Positions 7,978-17,686 of a stretch of DNA of 64,000 bases are shown here, piece by piece. The translations under genes and the position numbers were made by a program. The DNA is from an uncultured Opitutia bacterium (GTDB lineage Bacteria; Verrucomicrobiota; Verrucomicrobiia; Opitutales; Opitutaceae). Below the pieces are notes generated by a model. It saw only the letters and a program-made list of their open reading frames with translations. It had not been told where the DNA came from and searched no databases. The DNA lies in contig CAIONS010000068.1 of the NCBI GenBank assembly GCA_903859715.1, forward strand, positions 171,195-235,194. The letters are read 5' to 3'. Positions within the stretch are counted from its first letter, which is position 1; every line of letters starts with the position of its first letter.

Positions 7978-8802
7978 ATGTCCTTGCTCGACCGCCTTGA
8001 ACGCATCTTCGGCCGCCTCGCGGTGCCGAACCTCTCCCTTTATCTGGTCATCGGCCAGGTGTTTGTCCTGCTCTCGGCGCTGCTCGGGCTGCTGGACCTG
8101 AGCTACTTTGTGCTCAGGTCCGAACTCGCCCTGCACGGCGAATGGTGGCGGCTGATCACGATGATCTTCATGCCACCCCCGCCGGGGATGTTCGGCTATG
8201 TGTTCGTCGCGTTCGCCTGGTACATGTTTTTCCTGATGGGTGGGGCGCTGGAGGGCTACTGGGGCGAGTTCCGCTACAACCTTTTTGTCTTCACGGGCTA
8301 CGCACTCACGGTGGCGGTGGCGTTCATCACGCCGTATGCGCCCACGACTAACCTGTTCATCGCGGGCTCGGTGTTCCTCGCCTTTGCGTGGCTCAACCCG
8401 GACTTCGAGCTGGCGATCTTTTTCATCCTGCCGGTGAAGATCAAGTGGCTCGCGCTGATCACCTGGATCGCCAACGCCTATTATTTCTTCACGGGCAGCT
8501 GGCCGCTGCGCCTGCAGATCCTCGCCTCGGTGGGCAACTTCCTGCTCTTTTTCAGCCGGGACATCGTGCAGACGATGCGGTACCGCAAGCGCGTGATGGC
8601 CACGTCGGCGACGCGGTTCGCCGCGGCCAACGCCGAGCCCGAGGCGCGCCACCGCTGCCACGTCTGCGGCAAGACCGACCTGACCAACCCGGAGATGGAT
8701 TTCCGCTATTGCTCGAAATGCGCCGGCGACGAGTGCTACTGCCCCGACCATATCTTCACGCACGTGCATGTGCCGGCCAAAAGTGAAGCGGCCAAAAAAT
8801 AA
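7978..8802 (+). CDS. Rhomboid-like membrane protein with C-terminal zinc-ribbon
   Basis: About six hydrophobic helices fill residues 15-200. GEWWRLITMIFMPP resembles the region before TM2 of rhomboid proteases. The catalytic GxSG motif is not present (AGSVFLAFAW occupies the place) and no TM6 histidine is evident, so it is probably a pseudoprotease. The C-terminus has two cysteine pairs, CHVCGKTD and YCSKCAGDECYCPDH, which look like a zinc-binding treble-clef or ribbon. The start at 7978 gives MSLLDRLERIF, and the gene begins 20 bases after the TPR gene. The function is unknown. Confidence 0.7.
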   Translation: MSLLDRLERIFGRLAVPNLSLYLVIGQVFVLLSALLGLLDLSYFVLRSELALHGEWWRLITMIFMPPPPGMFGYVFVAFAWYMFFLMGGALEGYWGEFRYNLFVFTGYALTVAVAFITPYAPTTNLFIAGSVFLAFAWLNPDFELAIFFILPVKIKWLALITWIANAYYFFTGSWPLRLQILASVGNFLLFFSRDIVQTMRYRKRVMATSATRFAAANAEPEARHRCHVCGKTDLTNPEMDFRYCSKCAGDECYCPDHIFTHVHVPAKSEAAKK

Positions 8803-9712
8803 GGCGCCGCTGGTGCCCTCCGCGGGCGCGACCCTGGGGGAATGGCTGCGGTTCGCGGAACAGCTCTACGCCCGGGAAAAACTCGCCCTTGGGCAGGTGG
8901 CGGCCAGCGCGCATGACGAGGCGCTTTACCTCCTGCTGCGCACGCTCGGCCTGCCGCTCGACAGCCCGGCCAAAGTGCTGACGAAGAAACTGACGCCCGC
9001 CGAGTGCGCGGCGGTGGAGACGATGCTGCACCGCCGGACCGTGGACCGCGTGCCGGCGGCCTACCTCACGCACGAAGCCTGGCTCGGCGAATACCGGTTC
9101 TATGTCGACGAGCGGGTGATCATCCCGCGCAGTTATTTCCTGGAGATCATCCCGCAGCAGCTCGACGGCTGGCTGCCGGACCCGGCGAAAGTCCGGCGGG
9201 TGGCGGACGTCTGCACCGGCTCGGGCTGCCTCGCCATCCTGCTGGCGCATCATTTCCCGGCGGCCAAGATCGATGCACTCGACCTTTCCGCGGAGGCGCT
9301 CGAAGTCGCAAAGATTAATGTCGGCGAGCACCGGCTCACGCGCCGGGTCGCGCTGCACCGCAGCGATGTCTTCGATGCGGTGCCAGTGGCGAAGTACGAT
9401 GTGATTCTCAGCAACCCGCCCTACGAGCCGAGCGCGCACGTCGATGCCCAGACGCCAGAGTTCAAGGCCGAGCCGCGCATGGCGCACGATGGCGGCAAGG
9501 ACGGGCTCGTGATCATCCGCAAGCTCCTGCACCAGGCGCGCGAGCGGTTGACGCCGCAGGGGATTGTGCTGGTCGAGGTCGGCGGGCTGCAGGACGCGAT
9601 GAACCGGGAGTTCGCCGCGCTGGAGCCGCACTGGCTTAGGACGGAAGACGGCGCCGACTGCGTGTGCGTGATCCACGCCGCGCGACTGAAAGCTCACCGC
9701 CAAGGGCGCTAA
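8768..9712 (+). CDS. prmB: HemK/PrmB-type N5-glutamine methyltransferase
   Basis: A Rossmann methyltransferase with the SAM-binding motif DVCTGSGCLA (residues 148-157) and the NPPY motif (216-219), which holds the target glutamine amide. The segment YVDERVIIPRSYFLEII matches PrmB, the enzyme that methylates ribosomal protein L3, better than PrmC. The family assignment is firm, but the L3 target is inferred. The ATG at 8768 overlaps the upstream gene by 35 bases, which suggests coupling. A later start is possible, because the first 20 residues are basic and weakly conserved in appearance. Confidence 0.82.
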   Translation: MCRPKVKRPKNKAPLVPSAGATLGEWLRFAEQLYAREKLALGQVAASAHDEALYLLLRTLGLPLDSPAKVLTKKLTPAECAAVETMLHRRTVDRVPAAYLTHEAWLGEYRFYVDERVIIPRSYFLEIIPQQLDGWLPDPAKVRRVADVCTGSGCLAILLAHHFPAAKIDALDLSAEALEVAKINVGEHRLTRRVALHRSDVFDAVPVAKYDVILSNPPYEPSAHVDAQTPEFKAEPRMAHDGGKDGLVIIRKLLHQARERLTPQGIVLVEVGGLQDAMNREFAALEPHWLRTEDGADCVCVIHAARLKAHRQGR

Positions 9713-9771
9713 GATCGCGAAATCCGAACTTCAGAGCTCAATCTCCCCTTCTGCTTTTCGCGGCTCTCCGG

Positions 9772-10758
9772 TCAGTGGATCAGGCCGGTGACGATGGCAG
9801 CCAGGCTGGCGCTGCTGATTACGATCCAGAGCACCAAGGCATGGATCAGCGGACAGACGCCGACGGTGCGCACGACGGTCCGGCTCAGGCCGGTGCTAAT
9901 CAGGAAAAGCGTGAGGGTCAGCAATGCGCGAGAGATCAGGCCGACGGAGCCGGCGGCCGGTTGCAGGCTCGGCACAAGGGTGAACAGGGCCGAGACGGCC
10001 ACGAAGCCGGCGATAAACCACGGCAAACGCAGGCGGCTGCGGGTGGCGCCCGAATCGGACTGACGATGGAACCAGGTTCCGAGCACCAGTGCGACCGGCA
10101 CAATCCACAAGGCCCGGGCGAGCTTCACCGTGGTGGCGATCGCGAGGGCTTCCTTGCCGTGGGTCATGGCGGCACCCGCGACCGAACTCGTGTCGTGGAT
10201 GGCCAGCGCGCACCACAGGCCGAATTGGCGGGCATCGAGGCCGGCCCATGTACCGAGGGCGGGAAACACGATCAACGCGACTCCGTTGAGTAGAAACACG
10301 GTGGCGAGCGCCGCGGAGGTTTCCTCCGGTGCGGCGTCAATTGCCGGAGCAACGGCCGCAATGGCGCTCCCGCCGCAGATGCCTGTGCCGGCGCAAATGA
10401 GCGCAGCCACCTTGGGGCCGATTCCGAGCCGGCGTGCGAGCCACGCACCCAAGGCAAAAGTCGTCACCAAACCCGCCAGGGTATAACCGAGGCCCTGGCC
10501 GCCGACATGAGCCACCACCATGAGGTTCACGCCGGCGCCGAGGCTCACGACGGCGAGCTGCAACAGCCACTTCGAAGCGCGATTGGTGGTGTCGGCGTAG
10601 GGATTGCCGAGCGTGAGCGAGAGCACGATGCCTCCGAGCAGCGCGGCCCAGGGAGGCGTCCAAGGCAGCAGCGAGACGACTGCGCCGAGCGGAATCAGCA
10701 GGCCGGCCACGCGGTGGGCCGGCCGCTCCATTTTGCCAGGGTGGAAATCAAAGCTCAT
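9772..10758 (-). CDS. YeiH family putative sulfate exporter (UPF0324)
   Basis: A 328-residue polytopic protein with about ten hydrophobic helices and the family signatures [21 protein letters not shown] and [10 protein letters not shown]. The family is annotated as putative sulfate or sulfonate exporters, with limited experimental support. Its start overlaps the 3' end of the RND pump gene by 11 bases, so it appears to be the last gene of the DUF2892-adaptor-pump operon. The association with an ArsR regulator and a YgaP-like protein hints at sulfur stress. Confidence 0.88.
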   Translation of the reverse strand: MSFDFHPGKMERPAHRVAGLLIPLGAVVSLLPWTPPWAALLGGIVLSLTLGNPYADTTNRASKWLLQLAVVSLGAGVNLMVVAHVGGQGLGYTLAGLVTTFALGAWLARRLGIGPKVAALICAGTGICGGSAIAAVAPAIDAAPEETSAALATVFLLNGVALIVFPALGTWAGLDARQFGLWCALAIHDTSSVAGAAMTHGKEALAIATTVKLARALWIVPVALVLGTWFHRQSDSGATRSRLRLPWFIAGFVAVSALFTLVPSLQPAAGSVGLISRALLTLTLFLISTGLSRTVVRTVGVCPLIHALVLWIVISSASLAAIVTGLIH

Positions 10759-13700
10759 GCGCTGCGGCAGTGCGACGGTTCGCCATGTAATAAAGTACCG
10801 GCACGGCGAGGCGGCTGATCAGCAGCGAGGCGATTTCGCCGGCCATGAGGCTGATTGCGAGGCCCTGGAAGATCGGGTCGGTGAGAATCACGCTTGCGCC
10901 GACAACCACGGCAAGGGCGGTGAGCAGCATCGGGCGGAAGCGCACGGCACCCGCCTCGACCACAGCCTCGCGGAGGGGCAGCCCGTGCGCGCGGCGCAGC
11001 TCGATGAAATCAACGAGGATGATCGAGTTGCGCACGACGATGCCGGCGCCGGCCATGAAGCCGATCATGGACGTGGCCGTGAAAAACGCCCCGAGTGCCC
11101 AATGCGCCGGCAGGATGCCGATCAGGGAAAACGGAATCGCGGCCATCACGACGAGCGGGGTCACGTAGCTGCGAAACCAGCCGACCATCAGCATCGCGAT
11201 GAGCACGAGCACGGCGGCGAAGGCCACACCGAGGTCGCGGAAAACCTCCAGCGTGATGTGCCACTCGCCGTCCCATTTTAGCGCGGGTTGGGTGTCGTCG
11301 GTTGGCAGGTTGAGATGGTAGATCGGCAGCGCGGCCTGGGTGCCGCCGAATTTGCGTGCATCGAGCCGGCCGACGTCGCGGTCAATGACGAAGAGCGCAT
11401 AGGCGGGGCTTTCCACCGCGCCGGCGACATCGGCGGTGACGTAGGTCACGGGCTTGAGATTCTTGCGGTAGAGATTCCGCTCGCCGAGGCCGCGCTCGAG
11501 GTGAACGAGCTCCGAGAGCGGAACCAAGGGGCCAGCCGGGTTCAGGTCGGCGCGGACTTGGAGGGCGAGCATCGCCTCGGGCTGTGACCGGTCACTGGCA
11601 GGAAGCTCGACGATGACGGGCACATCCTCGCGCTCGGCGGGGAAGTGCAGGAGATCCACGGCGCTGCCTTGGGTGGCCAGAGCGAGAGTTTTCACGATGG
11701 CGCCGGTGCTCACCCCGTGCAGCGCGGCCTTTTCCTTGTCGACGACGTAGCGGACCGACGGCTGCAACTCCTCGACGTACCAGTCGATATCCACCACGCC
11801 GGTCGTGCGCTCGAAAATGCCGCGTACTTCCCGGGCCAGCGCGAGCCGCTGGGATTCGTCGGGCCCGTAGATCTCGGCAACCAAGGACTGCAGCACGGGC
11901 GGGCCCGGCGGCACCTCGGCGACAGCGACCGCGGCGTGATAGCGGGCGGCGATGGGTGCGACCTTGAGGCGGATGCGCTTGGCGATGGCGTGGCTCTGGT
12001 CGGCGCGCAGGGATTTGTCCACGAGGTTGACCTGGATATCGGCGACGTTGGGGCCGCGGCGTGTGAAGTAGTGGCGCACGAGGCCGTTGAAGTTGAAGGG
12101 CGACGCCGTGCCGGCGTAGATCTGGTAGTCGCGGACCTCGGGCTCGACGCGGATGGCCGCGGCCATTTCCTGGGCGACGCGCGCGGTCTGCTCGAGCGTG
12201 GTGCCCTCGCGGGTCTTCAGCACGATCTGGAACTCCGATTTGTTGTCGAAGGGCAGCATCTTGATGACGACGGCGCCCGTCAGCACGAAGCCGGCGGAAA
12301 CGAGCAGCAGTCCCACAATCCCGGCGAGAAATATCCATCGTGCGCGTGCGTGATCGAGCAACGGCTCCATCACGCGGTGATAGAGCCGCGTGAGCCAGTC
12401 GTCGGGCGCATGATCAGAGCCGGGACCGCCGGGGGCCGCGGTCATCGTGGCAAACCGCCGCCGCAACACGCGGAGGGCGGCCCACGGGGTGATGGTGAAC
12501 GCGATGACGAGGGAGAACAGCATCGCGGCCGTCGAGCCGATCGGGATCGGGCGCATGTACGGACCCATGAGCCCGCCGACGAACGCCATGGGCAGGATGG
12601 CGGCGATCACCGCCCAGGTGGCGAGGATCGTGGAGTTGCCGACCTCGTCCACGGCCTCGAGCGCCACCTGGCCGAGGGGCTTGCGCTGGGCGTCGGGCAG
12701 GCGGACGTGCCGCACGATGTTTTCCACGACCACGATGGCGTCATCGACGAGGATGCCGACGGAGAAGATCAGCGCGAAGAGCGTGATGCGGTTCAGCGTG
12801 TAGCCGTAGAGGTAGAAAACGAACAGCGTCAGACCGAGGGTCGATGGAATCGCGAGCAGGACGATGAGCGACTCGCGCCAGCCGAGGAACAGCAGGATCA
12901 GCAGCGCCACGCCGAAGACGGCGATGCCCATGTGGCCGAGCAGCTCATTGCTCTTCTCGGCGGCAGTGTGGCCGTAGTCGCGGGTGACGGTGACGGCCAC
13001 GTCGGCGGGCAGGAGCGTACCGCGCGCGGTCGCGACCTTGGCGAGGACGGCGTTGACGACGTCGATGGCATTAGCGCCGGGGCGCTTGGCCAGGCTGAGG
13101 GTGACGGCGGGCTCGAGGTCGCCGGTGAGACCGCCATGCAGGACGTAGTCGGCCGGTTCCTCGCCCTCATCAGTGATGGCGGCCACGTCGCGGAGATAGA
13201 CGGGCCGGTCGCGAAACACGCCCACGACAACGGCGCCGACGTCGGTGGCATCGCGCAGGAACGTGCCGGTCTCGAGCAGGACCTCGGTGTTGGCGAAGGG
13301 CCGCGAGCCGGCGTGCAGCTGGCGGTTGGCCTGCTGGAGCATCGGCACCAGCTCGGCCGTGGTGAGATGGCGGGCGGCGAGGGCGGCGATATCGAGCCGC
13401 ACGCGCACGGCCCGGCGGACTCCGCCGATCAGCGTGGTCTCGGCGACCTGCGGGATGGATTTCACGACATCGTCGAGCTGGGCGGCGAGCCGGCGCAGGG
13501 TGAGGTGATCCTGCTTGGGGCTGTGCAGGGTGAGGGCGAGGATGGGCACGTCGTCGATCGTGCGGGGCTTCACCAGCGGCTGGCCGGCGCCCGGGGGAAT
13601 CCGGTCGAAGCTGGCCTGGAGCTTCTGGTTGAGGTGGACGAGGGCGGTCTCGATTTCGGTGCCGACCTGGAAGCGGACGATCACCAGGGAGCTGCCAGGG

Positions 13701-13999
13701 CTGGAGGTAGAGTAGAGGTATTCCACGCCCGGGACCTCCCAGAGCAGCTTTTCCATCGGGCGCGTGATCCGGTTCTCCACTTCGGCGGCGGAGACACCCG
13801 GCATGGCGACCAGCACGTCGACCATGGGGACCTTGATCTGCGGCTCCTCCTCGCGCGGCAGCAGGAGCACGGCGAAGAGGCCGAGCAGGATCGAGGCGAT
13901 GATCGCGATCGGCGTGAGCTTCGAATCGATGAAGTACGCGGCGAGGCGGCCGGCGAATCCGTAGCGTGGCCCCGGCCCGGCGGGAGCTGGCGCGCTCAC
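10748..13999 (-). CDS. Efflux RND transporter permease subunit (AcrB/MexB superfamily)
   Basis: The 1083-residue length, a first TM helix near residue 25, the periplasmic porter domains and the paired TM bundles match RND pumps. The TM4 segment [19 protein letters not shown] carries the acidic pair used for proton relay. It exports substrates from the periplasm or inner membrane using the proton gradient, together with the adaptor encoded immediately upstream, which overlaps it by 4 bases. No outer-membrane TolC-like gene is adjacent. The substrate is unknown. Confidence 0.93.
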   Translation of the reverse strand: MSAPAPAGPGPRYGFAGRLAAYFIDSKLTPIAIIASILLGLFAVLLLPREEEPQIKVPMVDVLVAMPGVSAAEVENRITRPMEKLLWEVPGVEYLYSTSSPGSSLVIVRFQVGTEIETALVHLNQKLQASFDRIPPGAGQPLVKPRTIDDVPILALTLHSPKQDHLTLRRLAAQLDDVVKSIPQVAETTLIGGVRRAVRVRLDIAALAARHLTTAELVPMLQQANRQLHAGSRPFANTEVLLETGTFLRDATDVGAVVVGVFRDRPVYLRDVAAITDEGEEPADYVLHGGLTGDLEPAVTLSLAKRPGANAIDVVNAVLAKVATARGTLLPADVAVTVTRDYGHTAAEKSNELLGHMGIAVFGVALLILLFLGWRESLIVLLAIPSTLGLTLFVFYLYGYTLNRITLFALIFSVGILVDDAIVVVENIVRHVRLPDAQRKPLGQVALEAVDEVGNSTILATWAVIAAILPMAFVGGLMGPYMRPIPIGSTAAMLFSLVIAFTITPWAALRVLRRRFATMTAAPGGPGSDHAPDDWLTRLYHRVMEPLLDHARARWIFLAGIVGLLLVSAGFVLTGAVVIKMLPFDNKSEFQIVLKTREGTTLEQTARVAQEMAAAIRVEPEVRDYQIYAGTASPFNFNGLVRHYFTRRGPNVADIQVNLVDKSLRADQSHAIAKRIRLKVAPIAARYHAAVAVAEVPPGPPVLQSLVAEIYGPDESQRLALAREVRGIFERTTGVVDIDWYVEELQPSVRYVVDKEKAALHGVSTGAIVKTLALATQGSAVDLLHFPAEREDVPVIVELPASDRSQPEAMLALQVRADLNPAGPLVPLSELVHLERGLGERNLYRKNLKPVTYVTADVAGAVESPAYALFVIDRDVGRLDARKFGGTQAALPIYHLNLPTDDTQPALKWDGEWHITLEVFRDLGVAFAAVLVLIAMLMVGWFRSYVTPLVVMAAIPFSLIGILPAHWALGAFFTATSMIGFMAGAGIVVRNSIILVDFIELRRAHGLPLREAVVEAGAVRFRPMLLTALAVVVGASVILTDPIFQGLAISLMAGEIASLLISRLAVPVLYYMANRRTAAAHEL

Positions 14000-15003
14000 G
14001 GCTGGATCTCCACGGCCTGACCGTCCTGCAGCGTGGCGGGCGGAGCCACGACGACGGTCTCACCGGCATCCAGGCCGGCGGCAATCTGGATCGCGGCGCC
14101 CTCGCGGGCGCTGGTTTTCACGAGCCGCAACTGGGCGTGGCCGGCAGTGACGACGAACACCCGTTCCATCTGGCCGAAAGCAAGCACGGCAGAGGTGGGA
14201 ACGGTGAGTGCGGTGCGATCGCCCGCGGGCCAGAGGACGCGCACGAACTGACCGGAGCGGGCGGAGGAGGAGGCCGGCAGATCGATCTTGGCGAGGCGGG
14301 TGCGGGAGGTGGGATCGGCGGCGGGCGAGAGTTCGGCGAGCCGGCCCGAGACGGGGTCATTGCCGAGGAGGATCGTGAGTTCGGCACCGACAGTTGGCAG
14401 CGGGAGCGATTCGGGTACTTGGACCTCGGCGCGGAGATGGTCCATGCCCTCGAGCTCGAACAGCGGCAGTCCGGGCGTGGCGAGGTCGCCCGGCTTGACG
14501 TACTCAGCCGTCAGCACGCCGGAGAACGGCGCGGCGATTTGGGTGTAGCCGAGCATGGCCTCGGCTTCCTGCAGGGCGGCGCGAACCTGCCGGCGGCGGT
14601 CGTCGGCGTTGCGCACGGCATCGGTGGTGGAGGCGCCCTTGGTTTCCAGCGTCCGCTCGCGCTCGTATTCCCGCTCGGCCTGGCTGAGGGCGGCCTGGGC
14701 GGCGGCGACGCGCGCGTCGAGCTCGCCGGCCGACACAGTGACCAGAACTTCACCCGCCTGCACCGCCTGGCCCACCACGAGATTGGTCGTGGCGAGGGTA
14801 CCCGTGATTTTGGCGGCGACGGTGGCGTAGGCGAAAGGCCGGATCGTGCCGGGAACAGGCTGGGTTTGAGGAGCGATGGTCGCAACGACCGTGATGACAT
14901 GAACCGGCACCGCGGCCGCCGAGCTGACCGGGCCAGAGCTGGCGGGACGGCTGCAGCCGCCCAGCAGCAGGGCAACGGCGAGAAGGGGCGGAAGTCGTTT
15001 CAT
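13996..15003 (-). CDS. Efflux RND transporter periplasmic adaptor subunit (lipoprotein)
   Basis: The lipobox LLLGGC ends at Cys17, so the mature protein is probably lipidated. The chain then shows the membrane fusion protein layout: a beta-strand/lipoyl half ([20 protein letters not shown]), a coiled-coil hairpin (around [19 protein letters not shown]), and beta-barrel and membrane-proximal domains ending in [11 protein letters not shown]. It links the RND pump encoded next to an outer-membrane channel. Its stop overlaps the pump start by 4 bases. Confidence 0.92.
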   Translation of the reverse strand: MKRLPPLLAVALLLGGCSRPASSGPVSSAAAVPVHVITVVATIAPQTQPVPGTIRPFAYATVAAKITGTLATTNLVVGQAVQAGEVLVTVSAGELDARVAAAQAALSQAEREYERERTLETKGASTTDAVRNADDRRRQVRAALQEAEAMLGYTQIAAPFSGVLTAEYVKPGDLATPGLPLFELEGMDHLRAEVQVPESLPLPTVGAELTILLGNDPVSGRLAELSPAADPTSRTRLAKIDLPASSSARSGQFVRVLWPAGDRTALTVPTSAVLAFGQMERVFVVTAGHAQLRLVKTSAREGAAIQIAAGLDAGETVVVAPPATLQDGQAVEIQP

Positions 15004-15022
15004 ACCGGGGCGCGACTACCGG

Positions 15023-15250
15023 TTAACGGGACTTGTTTCCGCCGGGGCGAATGATGCCGTCGGCGCCCAGCCAGCCGAGCTTCGTGAGCATGATCGTGGG
15101 CGGGCAGAAACCGGTGAAGACGGACTGGATGAGATTGAGGCCGACGAAGCAGGTCAGCAGGAGCCACCACGCGTTGACAAAATAGACGAGTGCAACGCTT
15201 AGCAGAACCATGCCGCCGGCGAGAACACGGATGAAGGATTCGATTTTCAT
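15023..15250 (-). CDS. DUF2892 (YgaP-like) inner-membrane protein
   Basis: A 75-residue protein with two hydrophobic helices and the family segment FTGFCPP, as in the membrane domain of YgaP. YgaP couples this domain to a rhodanese domain, and here the rhodanese part is absent. It is the first gene of the minus-strand operon leading into the RND adaptor (19-base gap) and is divergent from the ArsR regulator, so it is probably controlled by it. The role is unknown; sulfur or persulfide handling is an inference from YgaP. Confidence 0.85.
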   Translation of the reverse strand: MKIESFIRVLAGGMVLLSVALVYFVNAWWLLLTCFVGLNLIQSVFTGFCPPTIMLTKLGWLGADGIIRPGGNKSR

Positions 15251-15268
15251 GGGGAAGCCGCTTGCTTT

Positions 15269-15288
15269 ATATGAGCATATAGTTATAT
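15269..15288. promoter_or_regulatory. Candidate ArsR operator between arsR-like gene and DUF2892 operon
   Basis: Two overlapping perfect palindromes, ATATGAGCATAT and ATATAGTTATAT, sit in an AT-rich island between the divergent starts at 15250 and 15307. Their spacing and AT-rich symmetry resemble operators of the BigR/YgaV group of ArsR proteins. Binding is inferred. Confidence 0.6.
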
Positions 15289-15306
15289 ACGAGGCATGCT
15301 GTCAAG

Positions 15307-15657
15307 ATGCCGTTTAAGCTCGCGATGAAAGCGCCGCGTCCCCTGTCCGATGAGGCCCTCGCGTTGATTGCGCGCCGGTTTGCCGTGCTGGCGGAGCCGA
15401 CGCGGCTGCGGCTGCTGCATGCGCTGTTTGCCGGCGAGAAAAGCGTGAACGAACTCGTCGAGCTGACGGGCGGCACGCAGGCCAATGTCTCGCGCCATCT
15501 GCAGACTCTCGCGCATGCGCACATGCTGGGGCGGAGGAAGGAAGGCTTGCAGGTGTTTTACGCCATTGCCGACCCGTCGATCTTCAAACTTTGCGAGCTC
15601 GTGTGCGGCAGCCTTGAGAAGTCGCTGAACAAGCAGGCAGAAGTGTTCGCGCAATAG
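15307..15657 (+). CDS. ArsR-family transcriptional regulator
   Basis: A winged helix-turn-helix repressor of 116 residues. LAEPTRLRLLHALFAGEKSV and the recognition helix TQANVSRHLQTL are typical. The alpha-3 metal motif CxC of arsenic and zinc sensors is absent. Compared with persulfide sensors such as BigR and YgaV, the first sensing cysteine position is a histidine (LRLLHAL), while the C-terminal helix has two cysteines (KLCELVC). The signal is therefore uncertain. It is divergent from the DUF2892-RND-YeiH operon and probably represses it and itself. The ATG at 15325 is an alternative start. Confidence 0.9.
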   Translation: MPFKLAMKAPRPLSDEALALIARRFAVLAEPTRLRLLHALFAGEKSVNELVELTGGTQANVSRHLQTLAHAHMLGRRKEGLQVFYAIADPSIFKLCELVCGSLEKSLNKQAEVFAQ

Positions 15658-15672
15658 GCGGCCCGTTGGCCG

Positions 15673-15736
15673 CGGAGATGGTAGATTGGAGCTGGGAGTT
15701 AGCTTCGAACTCCAATCTTCCAACTTCCAACTCCAA
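15673..15736. repeat. Family M inverted repeat
   Basis: GATGGTAGATTGGAGCTGGG pairs imperfectly with TCCAATCTTCCAACTTCCAA. The wording is close to the element at 462-546. It lies between convergent genes. Confidence 0.65.
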
Positions 15737-15741
15737 TTTGA

Positions 15742-15764
15742 AAACGACGCGGGACGCGTCGTTT
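15742..15764 (-). terminator. Hairpin overlapping the aminotransferase stop codon
   Basis: AAACGACGCG, loop GGA, CGCGTCGTTT is a perfect 10-base stem. Read on the minus strand it ends in TTTTC and begins at the last base of the class V aminotransferase stop codon, so it fits a short terminator. Confidence 0.6.
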
Positions 15765-17293
15765 CAAATCTCGTAGCCGAGGCCCATGGGCTCCCAGGCG
15801 GTGGCGACGACGGCGGTCTTGCCGAACTCGTCGAACCACTCGTGCACGCGGCGGCCGATGGCGCCGGTCTCGACGCGGTGGGTGAATTCGTTGGTGGCGG
15901 AGCTGTAGGTGTAGTCGGCCGCCCACTCGCGGTGGTGTGTCGCGAGGGCCGTGATGGCCTCAAGGACGCGCTCGGCTTCCTCATCGGTCATCGTGGGATG
16001 CAGCGAGAAGCGCACCCAGCCGGGCTTCTCGGTCTTGTCGCCGCGGTTGATCTGGTCGGTGATGGACTTCGAGTGCTCGGGCGAGACATGCAGCAGAATG
16101 TGGCCGTAGGTGCCAGCGCAGGAGCAGCCGCCGCGGGTCTGGATGCCGTAACGGTCGTTGAGCAGGCGGACCGCCAGATTGTAATGCAGGTCGTCGATGT
16201 AGAACGAAATGATCCCGAGCCGGTCCCGGTGCTCGCCGGCAAGAATGTGCAGTCCGGGAATTGCCTCCAGCCGGTCCCACACCAGCTCCAACAACTCGTG
16301 CTCGCGCTGCAGGATGTTTTCCACGCCCATCGACTCCTTCAGCCGGATGCAGAGCGCGGTGCGGATGGCCTGCGTGAAACCGGGCGTGCCGCCGTCCTCG
16401 CGGGCCTCGACATCGTCGAAGTACTTGTGCTCGCCCCACGGGTTGGTCCAGTCGACGGTGCCGCCGCCGGGGTTGTCGGGGACGCGGTTGGTATAGAGCT
16501 TCTTGTTGAACACGAGCACGCCAGTCGTGCCGGGGCCGCCGAGGAACTTGTGCGGTGAAAAGAAAATCGCGTCGAGGGACTCGTCAGGCCGGCCGGCCGG
16601 GTGCAGGTCGATCGCGATGTACGGCGCGCTGGCCGCGAAGTCCACGAAGCACAGGCCGCCGGCGCGGTGCATCAGCCCGGCGATCGCGTGATACGGCGTG
16701 ATGATGCCGGTGACGTTGGAGCAGCTCGTGACGGCGGCGATCTTCACGGTCCGGCCGCGGTAGAGTTCGAGCAGCTCGGCCAGGTGGGCGAGGTCGACGA
16801 GGCCGTCGGGCGTGGCGTTGATCACGCGCACCTCGGCGATGCTCTCGATCCACGACGTCTGGTTGGAGTGATGCTCCATGTGCGTGACAAAGATGATCGG
16901 GCGCTCCGCCTCGGGAATGGTGACCTGGCCGCTGTATTTCTCGTGCACGCGCAGGCCGAGGATGCGCTGGAACTTGTTCACGACGCTGGTCATGCCGGAG
17001 CCGTAGCAAATGATGGCGTCGTCCTTGGACGCATGGACGTGGTCCTTGATGATGTGGAGCGCCTCATGATAGGCGCGGGTCATGGTGGTGCCGGTGACGG
17101 ATGTCTCCGTGTGGGTGTTGCCCACGAACGGTGCGATTTCCTCGCTCAGCATTTTCTCGATGGGGCCGAACATACGGCCACTGGCGGTCCAGTCGGCGTA
17201 CACGATGCGCTGCCGGCCGAACGGCGATTCAAAATCCTGGTTGATGCCGATGATGTTGGCCCGGTACGGGGCGAAGAAGTCCTCGAGGCTCAT
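15764..17293 (-). CDS. Class V aminotransferase (cysteine desulfurase/selenocysteine lyase-like)
   Basis: A PLP enzyme of 509 residues with the lysine motif FFSPHKFLGGPG, the substrate-loop segment THMEHHSNQTSW and TRGGCSCAGTYG near residue 380. It is longer than SufS or IscS and contains inserts. Such long class V members are often annotated as selenocysteine lyase-like, but the reaction is not established. The cysteine-rich GGCSCAG segment could be the sulfur-accepting loop. It stands alone on the minus strand between repeat-rich gaps. Confidence 0.82.
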   Translation of the reverse strand: MSLEDFFAPYRANIIGINQDFESPFGRQRIVYADWTASGRMFGPIEKMLSEEIAPFVGNTHTETSVTGTTMTRAYHEALHIIKDHVHASKDDAIICYGSGMTSVVNKFQRILGLRVHEKYSGQVTIPEAERPIIFVTHMEHHSNQTSWIESIAEVRVINATPDGLVDLAHLAELLELYRGRTVKIAAVTSCSNVTGIITPYHAIAGLMHRAGGLCFVDFAASAPYIAIDLHPAGRPDESLDAIFFSPHKFLGGPGTTGVLVFNKKLYTNRVPDNPGGGTVDWTNPWGEHKYFDDVEAREDGGTPGFTQAIRTALCIRLKESMGVENILQREHELLELVWDRLEAIPGLHILAGEHRDRLGIISFYIDDLHYNLAVRLLNDRYGIQTRGGCSCAGTYGHILLHVSPEHSKSITDQINRGDKTEKPGWVRFSLHPTMTDEEAERVLEAITALATHHREWAADYTYSSATNEFTHRVETGAIGRRVHEWFDEFGKTAVVATAWEPMGLGYEI

Positions 17294-17395
17294 GGGGTTT
17301 AGGCCGGAGCATGAAGGGTGCCGGGAAATTATTCAATAGGCCGTGCGGGCTATTCGGGAGGAAGGAGAAGGGAGTGGGGAGAAAGGAGACTGAGG

Positions 17396-17670
17396 GGTGG
17401 GCAGGGCGCTCCGGCGTCCATTTTATCCCGTCATCCTGAGCGAAGCCGAAGGATCTCTGCTATTAATTCACTCAAGCTCATTTCAAGCCACAGCTACTTC
17501 CGCGGCGCCGCCCGAGTGTCCGAATCAAACACGGATTCTTCAGGAGGGATAACAGAGATCCTTCGGCTTCGCTCAGGATGACGGGAGAGGGTCGGGCTGA
17601 TGCGGTGGGTCGGGCGCTCCGTCGCCCGGCTGGCTTTGGACCCTGCCGCGCGCGGAGCGCACGGCCCACC
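17396..17670. repeat. Composite repeat gap (families N and G)
   Basis: The 393-base gap 17294-17686 has no credible gene. A family N half (GGTGGGCAGGGCGCTCCG, 17396-17413) is followed by a family G element whose 30-base arms (17430-17459 and 17553-17582) are perfect complements around a 93-base loop. A complete family N inverted repeat (17604-17621 and 17653-17670) comes next. Purine-rich sequence occupies 17340-17395. Confidence 0.85.
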
Positions 17671-17686
17671 CGCGACCTGCGGCCCC

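Noticed and set aside
11645-14020. A 791-residue plus-strand ORF, and similar long ORFs at 20650-22548, 46580-48457 and 4846-6027
   Set aside because: They are antisense to well-recognised genes (RND pump, YidC, ABC exporter, radical SAM) and have the low-complexity, charged composition of shadow frames in GC-rich DNA.
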